Origin: Bombiscardovia asteroides_K
GTDB taxonomy: Bacteria; Actinomycetota; Actinomycetes; Actinomycetales; Bifidobacteriaceae
Assembly (NCBI RefSeq): GCF_048001765.1
Contig: NZ_CP181447.1
Span: 310,001 to 374,000 of the forward strand
Length of the DNA: 64,000 nucleotides
Reading direction: 5' to 3'
Shown: positions 35,527 through 43,870 of the stretch, piece after piece
Numbering within the stretch: the stretch's first letter is position 1
Layout of the letters: every line of letters starts with the position of its first letter
Notes under the pieces: model-generated
The model's database searches: none
Told to the model about the DNA's origin: nothing
The model's input: only the letters and a program-made list of their open reading frames with translations
Program-made: the position numbers and the translations under genes

Positions 35527-35944
35527 GCGTTGGGCTTCGCTGGCGACTCTGACCATTTTGGTCAGGGCCGCCTTTCTGCATCTGTGCAGATGTAAGCTGG
35601 AGTGGAGATGACCTATGCCTTGTAGCGTGGTCTCGACAAAAGAAGTGCATACTGTGCGGAGTGTCGGGCGGCTGTGTCGTGCCTGTCAATGACCTTCAAT
35701 AGCCTTTCGGCCATTTGCCGCCCTTGTCCAGACCCTGCTATTTGTGACTCAGTTCACAAAACACGGGAATAACTAGATGTAGGAAACGAATCATCCTCGG
35801 GCACTACATATGGTGGTCACGACGTGATAGAGTGAGTCTTGTCATCAAGAATGACATCCATGTGATTCGCCGTTCCCAGCATGGAATTTGGGAACGCCAA
35901 AGCAACTGCACATGAACACCTGTAAGACAGTATGAGGAGTGACG
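35527..35944 (+). promoter_or_regulatory. nrdDG control region with Rex-type and NrdR-like sites
   Basis: This 418-base gap opens with a hairpin terminator for the preceding operon (CTGACC/GGTCAG, 35549-35565, then T-rich). TTGTGACTCAGTTCACAA (35742-35759) fits the Rex redox-repressor operator (TTGTGAA-n4-TTCACAA) at all but one defined position. Two NrdR-box-like segments begin exactly 31 bases apart, at 35771 and 35802 (CACTACATATGGTG). About 130 bases of untranslated leader would follow. Confidence 0.6.
35742..35759. promoter_or_regulatory. Candidate Rex operator
   Basis: TTGTGA and TCACAA in perfect inverted orientation with six bases between, 186 bases upstream of the nrdD start. Rex is the NADH/NAD+-sensing repressor of anaerobic and respiratory genes in Gram-positive bacteria. 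The rex gene is not in the window. Confidence 0.65.
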
Positions 35945-38356
35945 ATGGATACTGAGGTCATGACCGATAGCGTGAAGGAGCGTGGCATTTCGGATCGCGA
36001 TGCTGTCGATGGCATTCTGGTCGAGAAGCGCGACGGCCGGATCGTCGATTTTGATCCCGTCAACATCATGAATGCCATCGAAGCCGCCTTCAAGGACGTC
36101 AAGCATGAGGTCAGCCCCGAGGATCGCCAGCAAATCCGGGGTATGGCCCTGACTGTCCAGTCCGAGATCACCGATCGCTACACCAATCCGGTCAAGATCG
36201 AGGACATCCAGACTCTGGTCGAGCACGCGCTGGTCAATGCCCATCTTTACGAGATTGCTCGCTCCTATACCTCCTACCGTCTCGACCGTGACATTCAGCG
36301 GGCCAAGGCCACTGATGTCAACGAGGCTGTTCACCGTCTGACCAGCAAGGACGAAACCCTGGTGCGCGAGAACGCCAACAAGGATGCCAACGTCTACGCC
36401 ACTCAGCGTGATCTGCTTGCCGGCGCGGTCTCCAAGGCTTCGGCCTTCGCCATGCTGCCCAAGGATGTCTCCAATGCCCATATGAAGGGTGACATCCACT
36501 TCCACGACGCGGACTACTCGCCCTTTACGGCCGAGACCAACTGCTCCCTGCCTGACTTCGGCGACATGCTGGCCCACGGCTTCGAGCTGGGCAACGCCAT
36601 GATGGACTCGCCCAAGTCCATCGGCACGGCCGCTACGCAGATCACCCAGATCATCAAGGACATCGCCGGCTCTCAGTACGGCGGCCAGACGGTCAACCGC
36701 TGTGATGAGATGCTGGACAAGTATGCGCGTCTGGACTACAAGAAGAACTATTCCATGGCTGAGGCCGTCCTGCCGGACGAGGAGCCTATCGACGTGGCCA
36801 AGGATGTCGTCCGTGGCCTCAAGGCTCGGGAGGCTGATTGGCTCCATCTGGATGATCGTGCCCCCATCGGTGAGGATGCCCCCTTCGATCTGGACGCTCC
36901 GCAGATCGTTCGGTTGCGTCAGGTCTATGCCAAGATCCTGACCCGCAAGAACATCTACGATGCCATGCAGACCATGGAGTACCAGATCAACTCCAACCGT
37001 GTCTCCAACGGGCAGACGCCCTTCGTCACCGTGGGCTTCGGCCTGGGCACTTCCTGGTTCGCCCGGGAGATTCAGCGTGCCATCTTCCTGATCCGTATCC
37101 GCGGACTGGGCAAGGACCGCCACACTGCCATCTTCCCCAAGCTGGTCTTCACCATCAAGCACGGTCTGAATGCGGACGAGGGCGATCCCAACTACGACAT
37201 GAAGCAGTTGGCTCTGGAGTGCTCGACCAAGCGCATGTACCCCGACGTGGTCTTCTACGAGAACCTGATCAAGATCACGGGCTCCTTCAAGGCCCCTATG
37301 GGTTGCCGTTCCTTCCTGCAGGCCTGGACCAACCCCGAGACGGGCGAGGACGAGGAGGACGGCCGTATGAACCTGGGCGTCGTCACCGTCAACATCCCGC
37401 GTATCGCTCTGGAGTCCCGCGGCGACAAGGATCGATTCTGGAAGATATTCGACCAGCGCATGGAGGTGGCCCATCACGCCCTGCAGTTCCGCATCATGCG
37501 CTGCAAGCAGGCCACGCCCATCAACGCCCCCACCCTTTACCAGTACGGCGCCTTCGGCAGGCTGAAGCCAACCGACAGTGTAGACACCCTCTTCCGCAAC
37601 AGCCGCGCCACCGTTTCGCTGGGTTACATCGGCCTCTACGAGGCCACCAGCGTCTTCTACGGCAAGGACTGGATGAAGGACCACAGCTGGGATCCGGAGG
37701 GCAAGGAATTCGCCCTGAGCATCGTGCGTCGGATGAACCAGCTCTGCAAGCAGTGGGAGAAGGCTGAGGGATACCATTACTCGGTCTACTCCACCCCGGC
37801 CGAGTCGCTGACTGATCGCTTCGCCCGGATGGACAAGGAGAAGTTCGGCGTAGTTGACGGCGTGACCGACCATGACTTCTACACCAACAGCTTCCATTAC
37901 CCGGTCTGGCTGCGGCCCACACCCATGGAGAAGCTCAGCTATGAACGGGACTTCCCCTATCTGGCCTCAGGCGGTTTCATCAACTACTGCGAGTTCCCCT
38001 CCATGCAGCAGAACCCCAAGGCCCTGGAGGCGGTCTGGGACTACGCCTACGACATCGGCATCGGCTACTTGGGCACCAACACGCCCATCGATCACTGCTT
38101 CGTCTGTGGATACGAGGGCGACTTCGAGCCCACCGAGGAGGGCTTCAAGTGCCCCGAATGCGGCAACGACGACCCTGACAAGTGCAACGTGACCAAGCGC
38201 ACCTGCGGCTACCTGGGCAACCCCGTCCAGCGGCCCATGGTCCACGGCAGGCACGAGGAGATCGCCCACCGCGTCAAGCACATGGAGGGCGAGACCGGCC
38301 ACGTGGTCCTCAAGGACGGATCCACCAAGGAGTGGTTCGACGACAAGGCCGAATAG
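35945..38356 (+). CDS. nrdD: Anaerobic (class III) ribonucleoside-triphosphate reductase
   Basis: An 803-aa glycyl-radical enzyme that reduces ribonucleoside triphosphates without oxygen. An N-terminal ATP-cone (about residues 15-105, VEKRDGRIVDFDPVNI) precedes the ten-stranded barrel. The C-terminus has the zinc site (CFVCGYEG, then CPECGNDDPDKC) and the glycyl-radical loop TCGYLGNPVQRP, with the radical Gly in the CGYLG motif. GGAG six bases before ATG 35945 sets the start over an in-frame codon at 35939. It precedes its activase NrdG by 69 bases. Expression is probably redox-controlled through the upstream Rex-like palindrome. Confidence 0.97.
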   Translation: MDTEVMTDSVKERGISDRDAVDGILVEKRDGRIVDFDPVNIMNAIEAAFKDVKHEVSPEDRQQIRGMALTVQSEITDRYTNPVKIEDIQTLVEHALVNAHLYEIARSYTSYRLDRDIQRAKATDVNEAVHRLTSKDETLVRENANKDANVYATQRDLLAGAVSKASAFAMLPKDVSNAHMKGDIHFHDADYSPFTAETNCSLPDFGDMLAHGFELGNAMMDSPKSIGTAATQITQIIKDIAGSQYGGQTVNRCDEMLDKYARLDYKKNYSMAEAVLPDEEPIDVAKDVVRGLKAREADWLHLDDRAPIGEDAPFDLDAPQIVRLRQVYAKILTRKNIYDAMQTMEYQINSNRVSNGQTPFVTVGFGLGTSWFAREIQRAIFLIRIRGLGKDRHTAIFPKLVFTIKHGLNADEGDPNYDMKQLALECSTKRMYPDVVFYENLIKITGSFKAPMGCRSFLQAWTNPETGEDEEDGRMNLGVVTVNIPRIALESRGDKDRFWKIFDQRMEVAHHALQFRIMRCKQATPINAPTLYQYGAFGRLKPTDSVDTLFRNSRATVSLGYIGLYEATSVFYGKDWMKDHSWDPEGKEFALSIVRRMNQLCKQWEKAEGYHYSVYSTPAESLTDRFARMDKEKFGVVDGVTDHDFYTNSFHYPVWLRPTPMEKLSYERDFPYLASGGFINYCEFPSMQQNPKALEAVWDYAYDIGIGYLGTNTPIDHCFVCGYEGDFEPTEEGFKCPECGNDDPDKCNVTKRTCGYLGNPVQRPMVHGRHEEIAHRVKHMEGETGHVVLKDGSTKEWFDDKAE

Positions 38357-38425
38357 GCTCTGAAAAGACGCAGTTAATGGCGGGCCGGGTAGTTTGCGGC
38401 CCGCCATTGTCATGAGGAGGACCAG

Positions 38426-39148
38426 ATGACGGACATACAGGGAGCCATGAGGAAGACAGGCGGCCACCGTGACTTCGCTGCTGATGAGCAGGGGCGCGGT
38501 CCGGGGGTTCCCTCTGCGCTGACCAACAATCCCAAGGCCGGCCAGTGGGACGGTCGCCGGCTCAGTCGGGGAATCGTGGCGGACTACAAGCGTCTGGTCA
38601 TGACCGACGGCGAGGGGATCCGTTGCTCCCTCTACGTCAGCGGCTGCCCCTTCCGCTGCCAGGGGTGCTACAACGCCTCCATATGGGACTTCAGCGCCGG
38701 GCACCCCTATACCCAGCAGCTTGAGGACCGCATCATCAAGGACCTGTCGCTGTCCTATGTGCAGGGCATCACCTACCTGGGCGGGGAGCCTCTGCTCAAC
38801 ACCCCCATGTTGCTCGGCCTTTCGGAGCGAATCCGGCGCGAGTTCGGCCACGAGAAGGATATCTGGTGCTGGACCGGCTACACCTGGGAGGAGTTGAACC
38901 GGCCGGGGGAGACCCCGGACAAGGCCCAGCTGATCTCCTACCTTGACGTGCTGGTGGACGGACGCTACTTGGAGAATCGGAAGAACAGCCTGCTCCAGTT
39001 CCGAGGCTCGGACAACCAGCGGATCATCGATGTGCCACGTTCCTTGGAGCAGGGCCAGGTGGTCATCTGGTCCAAGTTGCACGACCAGACCAGGTTCATT
39101 CCGGAGACCTACAGCAAGGACCGTCAGCAGGAGCAGCAGCGGGGCTGA
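38426..39148 (+). CDS. nrdG: Anaerobic ribonucleotide reductase activating protein (radical SAM)
   Basis: A 240-aa radical-SAM activase that places the glycyl radical on NrdD. SGCPFRCQGC at about residues 72-81 supplies the three [4Fe-4S] ligands in the CxxxCxxC arrangement, preceded by TDGEGIRCSLYV; GGEPLL follows as the SAM-binding element. The protein is longer than E. coli NrdG (154 aa) through an N-terminal extension of about 50 residues and a C-terminal tail. GAGGAGG before ATG 38426. Confidence 0.96.
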   Translation: MTDIQGAMRKTGGHRDFAADEQGRGPGVPSALTNNPKAGQWDGRRLSRGIVADYKRLVMTDGEGIRCSLYVSGCPFRCQGCYNASIWDFSAGHPYTQQLEDRIIKDLSLSYVQGITYLGGEPLLNTPMLLGLSERIRREFGHEKDIWCWTGYTWEELNRPGETPDKAQLISYLDVLVDGRYLENRKNSLLQFRGSDNQRIIDVPRSLEQGQVVIWSKLHDQTRFIPETYSKDRQQEQQRG

Positions 39149-39195
39149 TACCGGCTCCTGCCCTGAATTGGTCTACGTCGCCTTGCCGGGGCACA

Positions 39196-40731
39196 ATGGG
39201 TGTCATGACTGATGAGCATGATCACGACGCCAAACCCGACCTGCCTAAGGACCTGAGGGTCCGTTTCTGCCCTTCGCCGACCGGCACCCCGCATGTGGGC
39301 ATGGTTCGAACTGCACTCTTCAACTGGGCCCAGGCCCGGCACTCGCATGGCACCTTCGTCTTCCGCATCGAGGACACCGATGCCCAGCGCGACAGCGAGG
39401 AGAGCTACCAGCAGATTCTGGAGGCCCTCAAGTGGCTGGGGCTGGACTGGGACGAGGGTGTGGAGGTCGGCGGCCCGGATGGCCCCTACCGGCAGTCCGA
39501 GCGTGGCGACATATACCGCGATGTAGCCCGGCAGCTGTTGGATGCCGGCTACGCCTACGAGTCTTATTCCACCGCCGAGGAGATCAAGGAGCGCAACCTG
39601 GCCGCCGGTCGTCCTGCCGCTTTCGGCTACGACGGTTACGACCGCGACCTGAGCGAGGAGCAGCGTCAGGCCTTCCGCGATCAGGGCCGGCGACCAGCCC
39701 TGCGCGTCCGCATGCCCGACGAGGACATCGCCTTTGACGACCTGATTCGCGGACACATCGAGTTCAAGGCCGGGTCTGTGCCCGACTATGTGATTGTGCG
39801 CCCCAACGGCGATCCCCTTTACACGCTGACCAACCCGGTGGATGACGCCCTGATGCGCATCAACGTGGTCCTGCGCGGCGAGGATCTGCTCAGCTCCACC
39901 CCCCGGCAGATCGTCCTCTACCGGTACCTGATGGAGCTGGGCATAGCCCGGGCCATGCCCCTGTTCGGGCACCTGCCCTACGTCATGGGCCAGGGCAAGA
40001 AGAAGCTGTCCAAGCGCGACCCCGAGTCCAACCTCTTCCTGCACCGGGAGCACGGCTTCATTCCCGAAGGCCTGCTCAACTATCTGGCCCTGCTTGGCTG
40101 GTCCATCGGCCCCGACCGTGATGTCTTCTCCATGGACGAGATGGTTGAGCACTTCGACATCCGGGACGTCAAGGCCAATCCGGCACACTTCGATATCGAC
40201 AAGGCCGTGGCCATCAACGCCGAGCACATCCGCATGCTGGAGCCACAGGACTTCCTGAACCGGTCCCTGCCCTACCTCAAGCGCGACGGGCTGGTGAGTG
40301 CCGAGCGCTGGCAGGACCTGAGCGATCGTGAGCAACGGATTCTGAGTGCTGCCGCCCCCCTGGTCCAGCCCCGCGTACGTCTGCTGGGCGAGGTCTCCGG
40401 CATGGTGGGCAGTCTGCTCAGCCAGGAGGAGTACCTGGAGCCTGAGCCGGATGCCCGCAAACAGCTCAAGGACTCCGCCGGACAGGTCCTGGACCTGGCT
40501 ATCGCCGCCCTGCAGGATGTGCCGGACCAGGACTGGAAGACCGATCACCTTCACGACCTGCTTACCCAGGCCTTGGTGGATGAGGGCGGCTATAAGCCCC
40601 GTCTGGCCTTCGGCCCGGTCAGGGTGGCGGTCTCGGGAAGGCGGGTCTCGCCGCCCCTGTTTGAGTCCCTGGAGATCCTGGGCAAGAGTACAACACTCCG
40701 AAGGATGTCCAACTTGCGCCAAAACCTCTGA
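39196..40731 (+). CDS. gltX: Glutamyl-tRNA synthetase
   Basis: A 511-aa class I synthetase with the HIGH-type motif in RFCPSPTGTPHVGM (about residues 26-39) and the KMSKS-type motif as KKLSKRDP (about 271-278); the C-terminal anticodon-binding domain is present. It charges tRNA-Glu and, in bacteria lacking GlnRS, also tRNA-Gln for later amidation. It is followed directly by tRNA-Glu and tRNA-Gln genes. Start is ATG 39196 or 39205; neither has a clear ribosome-binding site. Confidence 0.97.
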   Translation: MGVMTDEHDHDAKPDLPKDLRVRFCPSPTGTPHVGMVRTALFNWAQARHSHGTFVFRIEDTDAQRDSEESYQQILEALKWLGLDWDEGVEVGGPDGPYRQSERGDIYRDVARQLLDAGYAYESYSTAEEIKERNLAAGRPAAFGYDGYDRDLSEEQRQAFRDQGRRPALRVRMPDEDIAFDDLIRGHIEFKAGSVPDYVIVRPNGDPLYTLTNPVDDALMRINVVLRGEDLLSSTPRQIVLYRYLMELGIARAMPLFGHLPYVMGQGKKKLSKRDPESNLFLHREHGFIPEGLLNYLALLGWSIGPDRDVFSMDEMVEHFDIRDVKANPAHFDIDKAVAINAEHIRMLEPQDFLNRSLPYLKRDGLVSAERWQDLSDREQRILSAAAPLVQPRVRLLGEVSGMVGSLLSQEEYLEPEPDARKQLKDSAGQVLDLAIAALQDVPDQDWKTDHLHDLLTQALVDEGGYKPRLAFGPVRVAVSGRRVSPPLFESLEILGKSTTLRRMSNLRQNL

Positions 40732-40799
40732 GCGGGTATATTTCTTTTTTGTTGTGCTACTGACCTGCTGAACCGGGTTCGTACGCGGCGAAAAGTGAA

Positions 40800-40872
40800 G
40801 CCCCCGTCGTCTAGCGGTCTAGGACTACGCCCTCTCACGGCGCCAACACCGGTCCAAATCCGGTCGGGGGTA
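40800..40872 (+). tRNA. tRNA-Glu(CTC)
   Basis: Cloverleaf with acceptor GCCCCCG/CGGGGGT, D-arm GTCTAGCGGTCTAGGAC, an anticodon loop with CTC, and T-arm ACCGG/CCGGT with a TCCAAAT loop. CCA is not encoded. It lies 68 bases after gltX, whose product charges it. Confidence 0.95.
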
Positions 40873-40913
40873 CGACATGTGGCAACCGTCCAAGCGATTG
40901 TCGCACAGCCAAT

Positions 40914-40985
40914 TGGGGTATGGTGTAATTGGCAACACAGGTGATTCTGGTTCATCCATTCTTGGTTCGAGTCCAGGTACCCCAG
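40914..40985 (+). tRNA. tRNA-Gln(CTG)
   Basis: Cloverleaf with acceptor TGGGGTA/TACCCCA, D-loop TGTAATTGGCAACAC, anticodon loop TTCTGGT (anticodon CTG) and T-loop TTCGAGT. CCA is not encoded. Forty-one bases after tRNA-Glu, probably co-transcribed. Confidence 0.96.
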
Positions 40986-41008
40986 CGGTAGAGACATTGA
41001 GTCCCAAG

Positions 41009-41046
41009 GAGCGGAACGCCGACACGGTGTTCCGCTCTTCTTGTTT
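41009..41046 (+). terminator. Terminator after tRNA-Gln
   Basis: GAGCGGAAC (41009-41017) pairs with GTTCCGCTC (41029-41037) and is followed by TTCTTGTTT, a standard rho-independent terminator ending the tRNA transcript. Confidence 0.85.
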
Positions 41047-41300
41047 ACGCATTACCATGGAATCTAGGAATGCTTCTGGTTTGCAAAGCGGCGGCCAGTG
41101 GTATCCACGAGAGTTGCCCACGGTGTGAGCAAGCAAACAAAAAGAGGAGGCCCGGCAGACTGCTATGTCAGAGTTTCCGATGACGGAATCTGATACTTTG
41201 AGCATAGAGGCTTGAGTGATGGACCCAATCATCGGCTGATCGGGCAACATCACCCGGTATATGAATCATTGTACGATTTTTTCGGTAAAGGTGTGTGATT
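41047..41300 (+). promoter_or_regulatory. ndh upstream region with complex inverted repeat
   Basis: Non-coding. TCAGA and TTCCG (41168-41179) pair with CGGAA and TCTGA (41184-41193) around ATGA, with a two-base bulge, and outer CTATG/CATAG may extend it. It lies about 110 bases before ndh and may be an operator or RNA structure. No Rex-type site was seen here. Confidence 0.35.
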
Positions 41301-42476
41301 ATGACGACAATCATGGTGTTGGGAGCTGGTTATGCGGGTCTTCGCGCGGTCAAGAAGCTGGCTCATGCAAAGACTGATGCCCATATAGTCCTGGTCAATC
41401 AGAATGAGTATCACTACGAGTCCACCCAGTTGCACCAGGTGGCGGCGGGGACTAAGGAGCCTGCGGACGTGGTCTTCGACCTGCGCAAGTCCCTGCCCGA
41501 TTCGGTGGAGCTGATTGTCGACAAGGTGGTTGGCATCGATCAGGACAACCGCCGGGTCAGCCTGGAGCATCACGATCCTCTGTCCTATGATTACCTGATC
41601 AATGCCCTGGGCTTCGAGTCCGAAACCTTCGGCATCAAGGGTGCCGATGAGTATGGATGGCCGCTCGTCGACGTGGACACCGCTCTGGCGGCCCGTAAGA
41701 AGCTGGAAGAGACGCTGGCCCGCTACAAGACCAGCCACGATCCGCTGGATCTGAGCATCGTTGTCTGCGGCGCTGGCTTCACCAGCATCGAGTACCTGGG
41801 CGAACTGGTCTACCGTCTGCCTCAGCTCTCGAAGCGCCTGGGCTTCCCCATGGATCAGGTCAAGGTGGATTGCATTGAGGCCTCGCCCAAGATCCTGCCC
41901 ATGTTCAGCAAGGACCTGGTCGACTGGGCTGTGGATTACCTGCGCAAGCGCGGAGTCAACTTCCACACCTCCACCCCCATTACCGAGGTCAGGCAGGATG
42001 CCGTGGTCTCCAATGACCAGGAGTTCAAGGCCCATACGATCATTTGGACAACGGGTGTGCGTGGTAGCCACGTTATTGCCGATTCCGGGTATAATCAGAA
42101 GCGTAACCGTGTAGTGGTCAGGGATGACCTGTCGGTGGAGCAGCATCCAGAGGAGTTTCTGGTGGGTGATGTCAGCGCCGTTCCCGATCCGCAGTCAGGT
42201 CGGCTCTACCCGACCACTGCACAGATTTCGATGGCCCAGGCTGATACCGCGGCCGCGAATGTCCTTGCCAGAATGCGGGGACAGGAGCCCCAACGGTTCA
42301 CCTTCCGGAGCCTAGGGACCGTGTGCTCCCTTGGCCCCCACGCCGGGGTTGCCGAAATCGACCGTATGGGCACGCTGAAGCTCAAGGGCAAGGCGGTCTC
42401 GGTCCTGAAGTGGATCGTAAACGAGCGGTCGGTCCTGGAATTGGCCGACGTGCGTACCATGTTGGAGAGCAACTGA
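41301..42476 (+). CDS. ndh: Type II NADH:quinone oxidoreductase (NDH-2)
   Basis: A 391-aa single-subunit flavoprotein. It has an N-terminal FAD-binding IMVLGAGYAGLRAVKKL (about residues 4-20), a second dinucleotide fold for NADH at about 155 (IVVCGAGFTSIEYLGEL), and the FAD-closing EFLVGDVSAVPD near 285; the C-terminus is short. It oxidises NADH and passes electrons to quinone on the inner membrane face without pumping protons. ATG 41301 has AAAGG nine bases upstream. Together with the cytochrome bd genes that follow it can form a minimal NADH-to-oxygen chain. Confidence 0.9.
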   Translation: MTTIMVLGAGYAGLRAVKKLAHAKTDAHIVLVNQNEYHYESTQLHQVAAGTKEPADVVFDLRKSLPDSVELIVDKVVGIDQDNRRVSLEHHDPLSYDYLINALGFESETFGIKGADEYGWPLVDVDTALAARKKLEETLARYKTSHDPLDLSIVVCGAGFTSIEYLGELVYRLPQLSKRLGFPMDQVKVDCIEASPKILPMFSKDLVDWAVDYLRKRGVNFHTSTPITEVRQDAVVSNDQEFKAHTIIWTTGVRGSHVIADSGYNQKRNRVVVRDDLSVEQHPEEFLVGDVSAVPDPQSGRLYPTTAQISMAQADTAAANVLARMRGQEPQRFTFRSLGTVCSLGPHAGVAEIDRMGTLKLKGKAVSVLKWIVNERSVLELADVRTMLESN

Positions 42477-42529
42477 ACCAGCGTCTTAAAGACGCCAGGG
42501 GCTAGACGACGAGGGAGAGGAGGACGAAC

Positions 42530-42760
42530 ATGTTTCAGGTCATGAGGATGCGGCACATGTTCGTCCCCTTCCAGCATCGGATCGGATCGTTCTGGGCCAC
42601 GGTGGCCATCGGCCCTGTGTTCATCGACATCATTGACTACCTCCTGCTCCTCCTCATTCCGGCGGAAACCGTGACCGACTGCGGCTTCCGCCGGGATGGT
42701 GGAGGCCCCCGTGCCCGTGCGCGGATCGGCAGGAGCGAGAGGAGAGTGGCATTAGCATGA
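42530..42760 (+). CDS. Small membrane protein, 76 aa, coupled to cydB; unrecognised
   Basis: A short gene with an excellent ribosome-binding site (AGAGGAGG six bases before ATG), GC-rich coding-type third positions, and a stop that overlaps the cydB start as ATGA. The product has a basic N-terminus with four Met in ten residues, one hydrophobic segment (about residues 19-47, containing VFIDIIDYLLLLLIP) and an Arg-rich tail (about 52-73). It lacks the sequence of the known small bd-oxidase subunits CydX, CydS or CydH. Its place suggests a role in oxidase assembly, stability or heme access, or a translated leader that controls cydB. Function is inference only. Confidence 0.65.
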   Translation: MFQVMRMRHMFVPFQHRIGSFWATVAIGPVFIDIIDYLLLLLIPAETVTDCGFRRDGGGPRARARIGRSERRVALA

Positions 42761-43809
42761 GTTTTCTACAAGGTTTATGGTTCTTTGTCATCGGCCTGCT
42801 TTTTGCGGGATTCCTTCTGCTTGAAGGGTTCGACTTCGGCGTTGGCATGGCTACCAGGTTCGTGGCCCGTGACGGTGATGAGCGCGCCACCTTCATGAGG
42901 GCCATCGGCCCCCACTGGGATGGCAACGAGGTCTGGCTGATTACCGCCGGCGGCGCTATGTTCGCCGCCTTCCCGCTCTGGTACGCCTCCCTTTTCTCGG
43001 GGTATTACCTCCTGCTCTTCCTGGTACTGGTTTCCCTGATTCTGCGTGGCGTCTCATTCGAGTTCGCCTCCCACGCGCTGACCAGCCGTGAGCGCGGTGT
43101 CTGGCAGTGGGCCAACTTCATCGGTTCCCTCTTTGCGCCATTCTTCCTGGGCATGATGCTGACCAGCCTGATCCAGGGCATTCCCATGGACAAGAACGGC
43201 GATGCCTGGCCTGGGTTCTTTGACGTGTTCAACTGGCTGTCCGTGGTCGGCGGCATCGCTGTCGTCTTCTTCAGCTTCGTTCATGGCCTGCACTTCCTGA
43301 GCCTGAAGCTGGGCGCCATGGATTCCCGCCGGATGCTCAACGTCAGCGAGAAGGCTTACTGGATCGCATATCCGGCCCTGATTGTCTTCGTGCTCCTGGC
43401 CATCTTCAACACCGACTTCTACAAGGCACGCCCTCTGTCCACCTGGCTGATCACCGTCATCATCCTGGCGTCGGTTATCGGAGGTCACGTTGCCGTCTTC
43501 AAGAAGCGCGGCGGCTACGCCTTCACCTGCTCGGGCATCACCCTGATGGCCATTATCGCCTTTATCTTCAACGGGCTCTTCCCGCGGGTGATGATCGCTG
43601 ACGATCCAGCACATAACCTGCTGATCCAGGATGCCTCGGCCTCGCCGCTGACCATGAAGATCATGACCGTTGTGCTTTGCATCTTCCTGCCCATCATGCT
43701 GGCCTACTTCATCTGGAGCTACTTCATCCAGCGCAAGCGGCTGGACACCGATGGAGCCCATCTGACCTCACCCGTGGCTCCTTCGGCCACCCTGGCTGAG
43801 ACCGTCTGA
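42757..43809 (+). CDS. cydB: Cytochrome bd ubiquinol/menaquinol oxidase subunit II
   Basis: A 350-aa membrane protein with eight to nine helices and the CydB start (LLEGFDFGVGM at about residues 22-32), HWDGNEVWLITAGGAMFAAFP, and SFEFASH. It forms the bd-type oxidase with CydA, reducing oxygen to water with electrons from quinol. Start at ATG 42757 overlaps the 76-aa gene. Ends 61 bases before cydD. Confidence 0.96.
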   Translation: MSFLQGLWFFVIGLLFAGFLLLEGFDFGVGMATRFVARDGDERATFMRAIGPHWDGNEVWLITAGGAMFAAFPLWYASLFSGYYLLLFLVLVSLILRGVSFEFASHALTSRERGVWQWANFIGSLFAPFFLGMMLTSLIQGIPMDKNGDAWPGFFDVFNWLSVVGGIAVVFFSFVHGLHFLSLKLGAMDSRRMLNVSEKAYWIAYPALIVFVLLAIFNTDFYKARPLSTWLITVIILASVIGGHVAVFKKRGGYAFTCSGITLMAIIAFIFNGLFPRVMIADDPAHNLLIQDASASPLTMKIMTVVLCIFLPIMLAYFIWSYFIQRKRLDTDGAHLTSPVAPSATLAETV

Positions 43810-43870
43810 GAGCCAAAGGAGGCAGGGGGGCAGTGCTGGCAGGACCGGAGCGCATCCGGAGGATAATGCA

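Noticed and set aside
35804..37897. 697-codon open frame on the minus strand over nrdD
   Set aside because: It is antisense to a certain gene (nrdD), has no recognisable protein sequence, and arises from the high GC content of the opposite strand.
39124..40722. 532-codon open frame antisense to gltX
   Set aside because: gltX is unmistakable; the antisense frame is a codon-bias shadow rich in Val, Leu, Gln and Gly.
41047..41300. Rex operator before ndh/cydB
   Set aside because: No TTGTGA-n6-TCACAA-like element was found here, only the unrelated nested dyad.
42530..42760. Calling the 76-aa protein CydX
   Set aside because: CydX is about 37 aa with a different helix sequence and follows cydB; naming it so would be unsupported.
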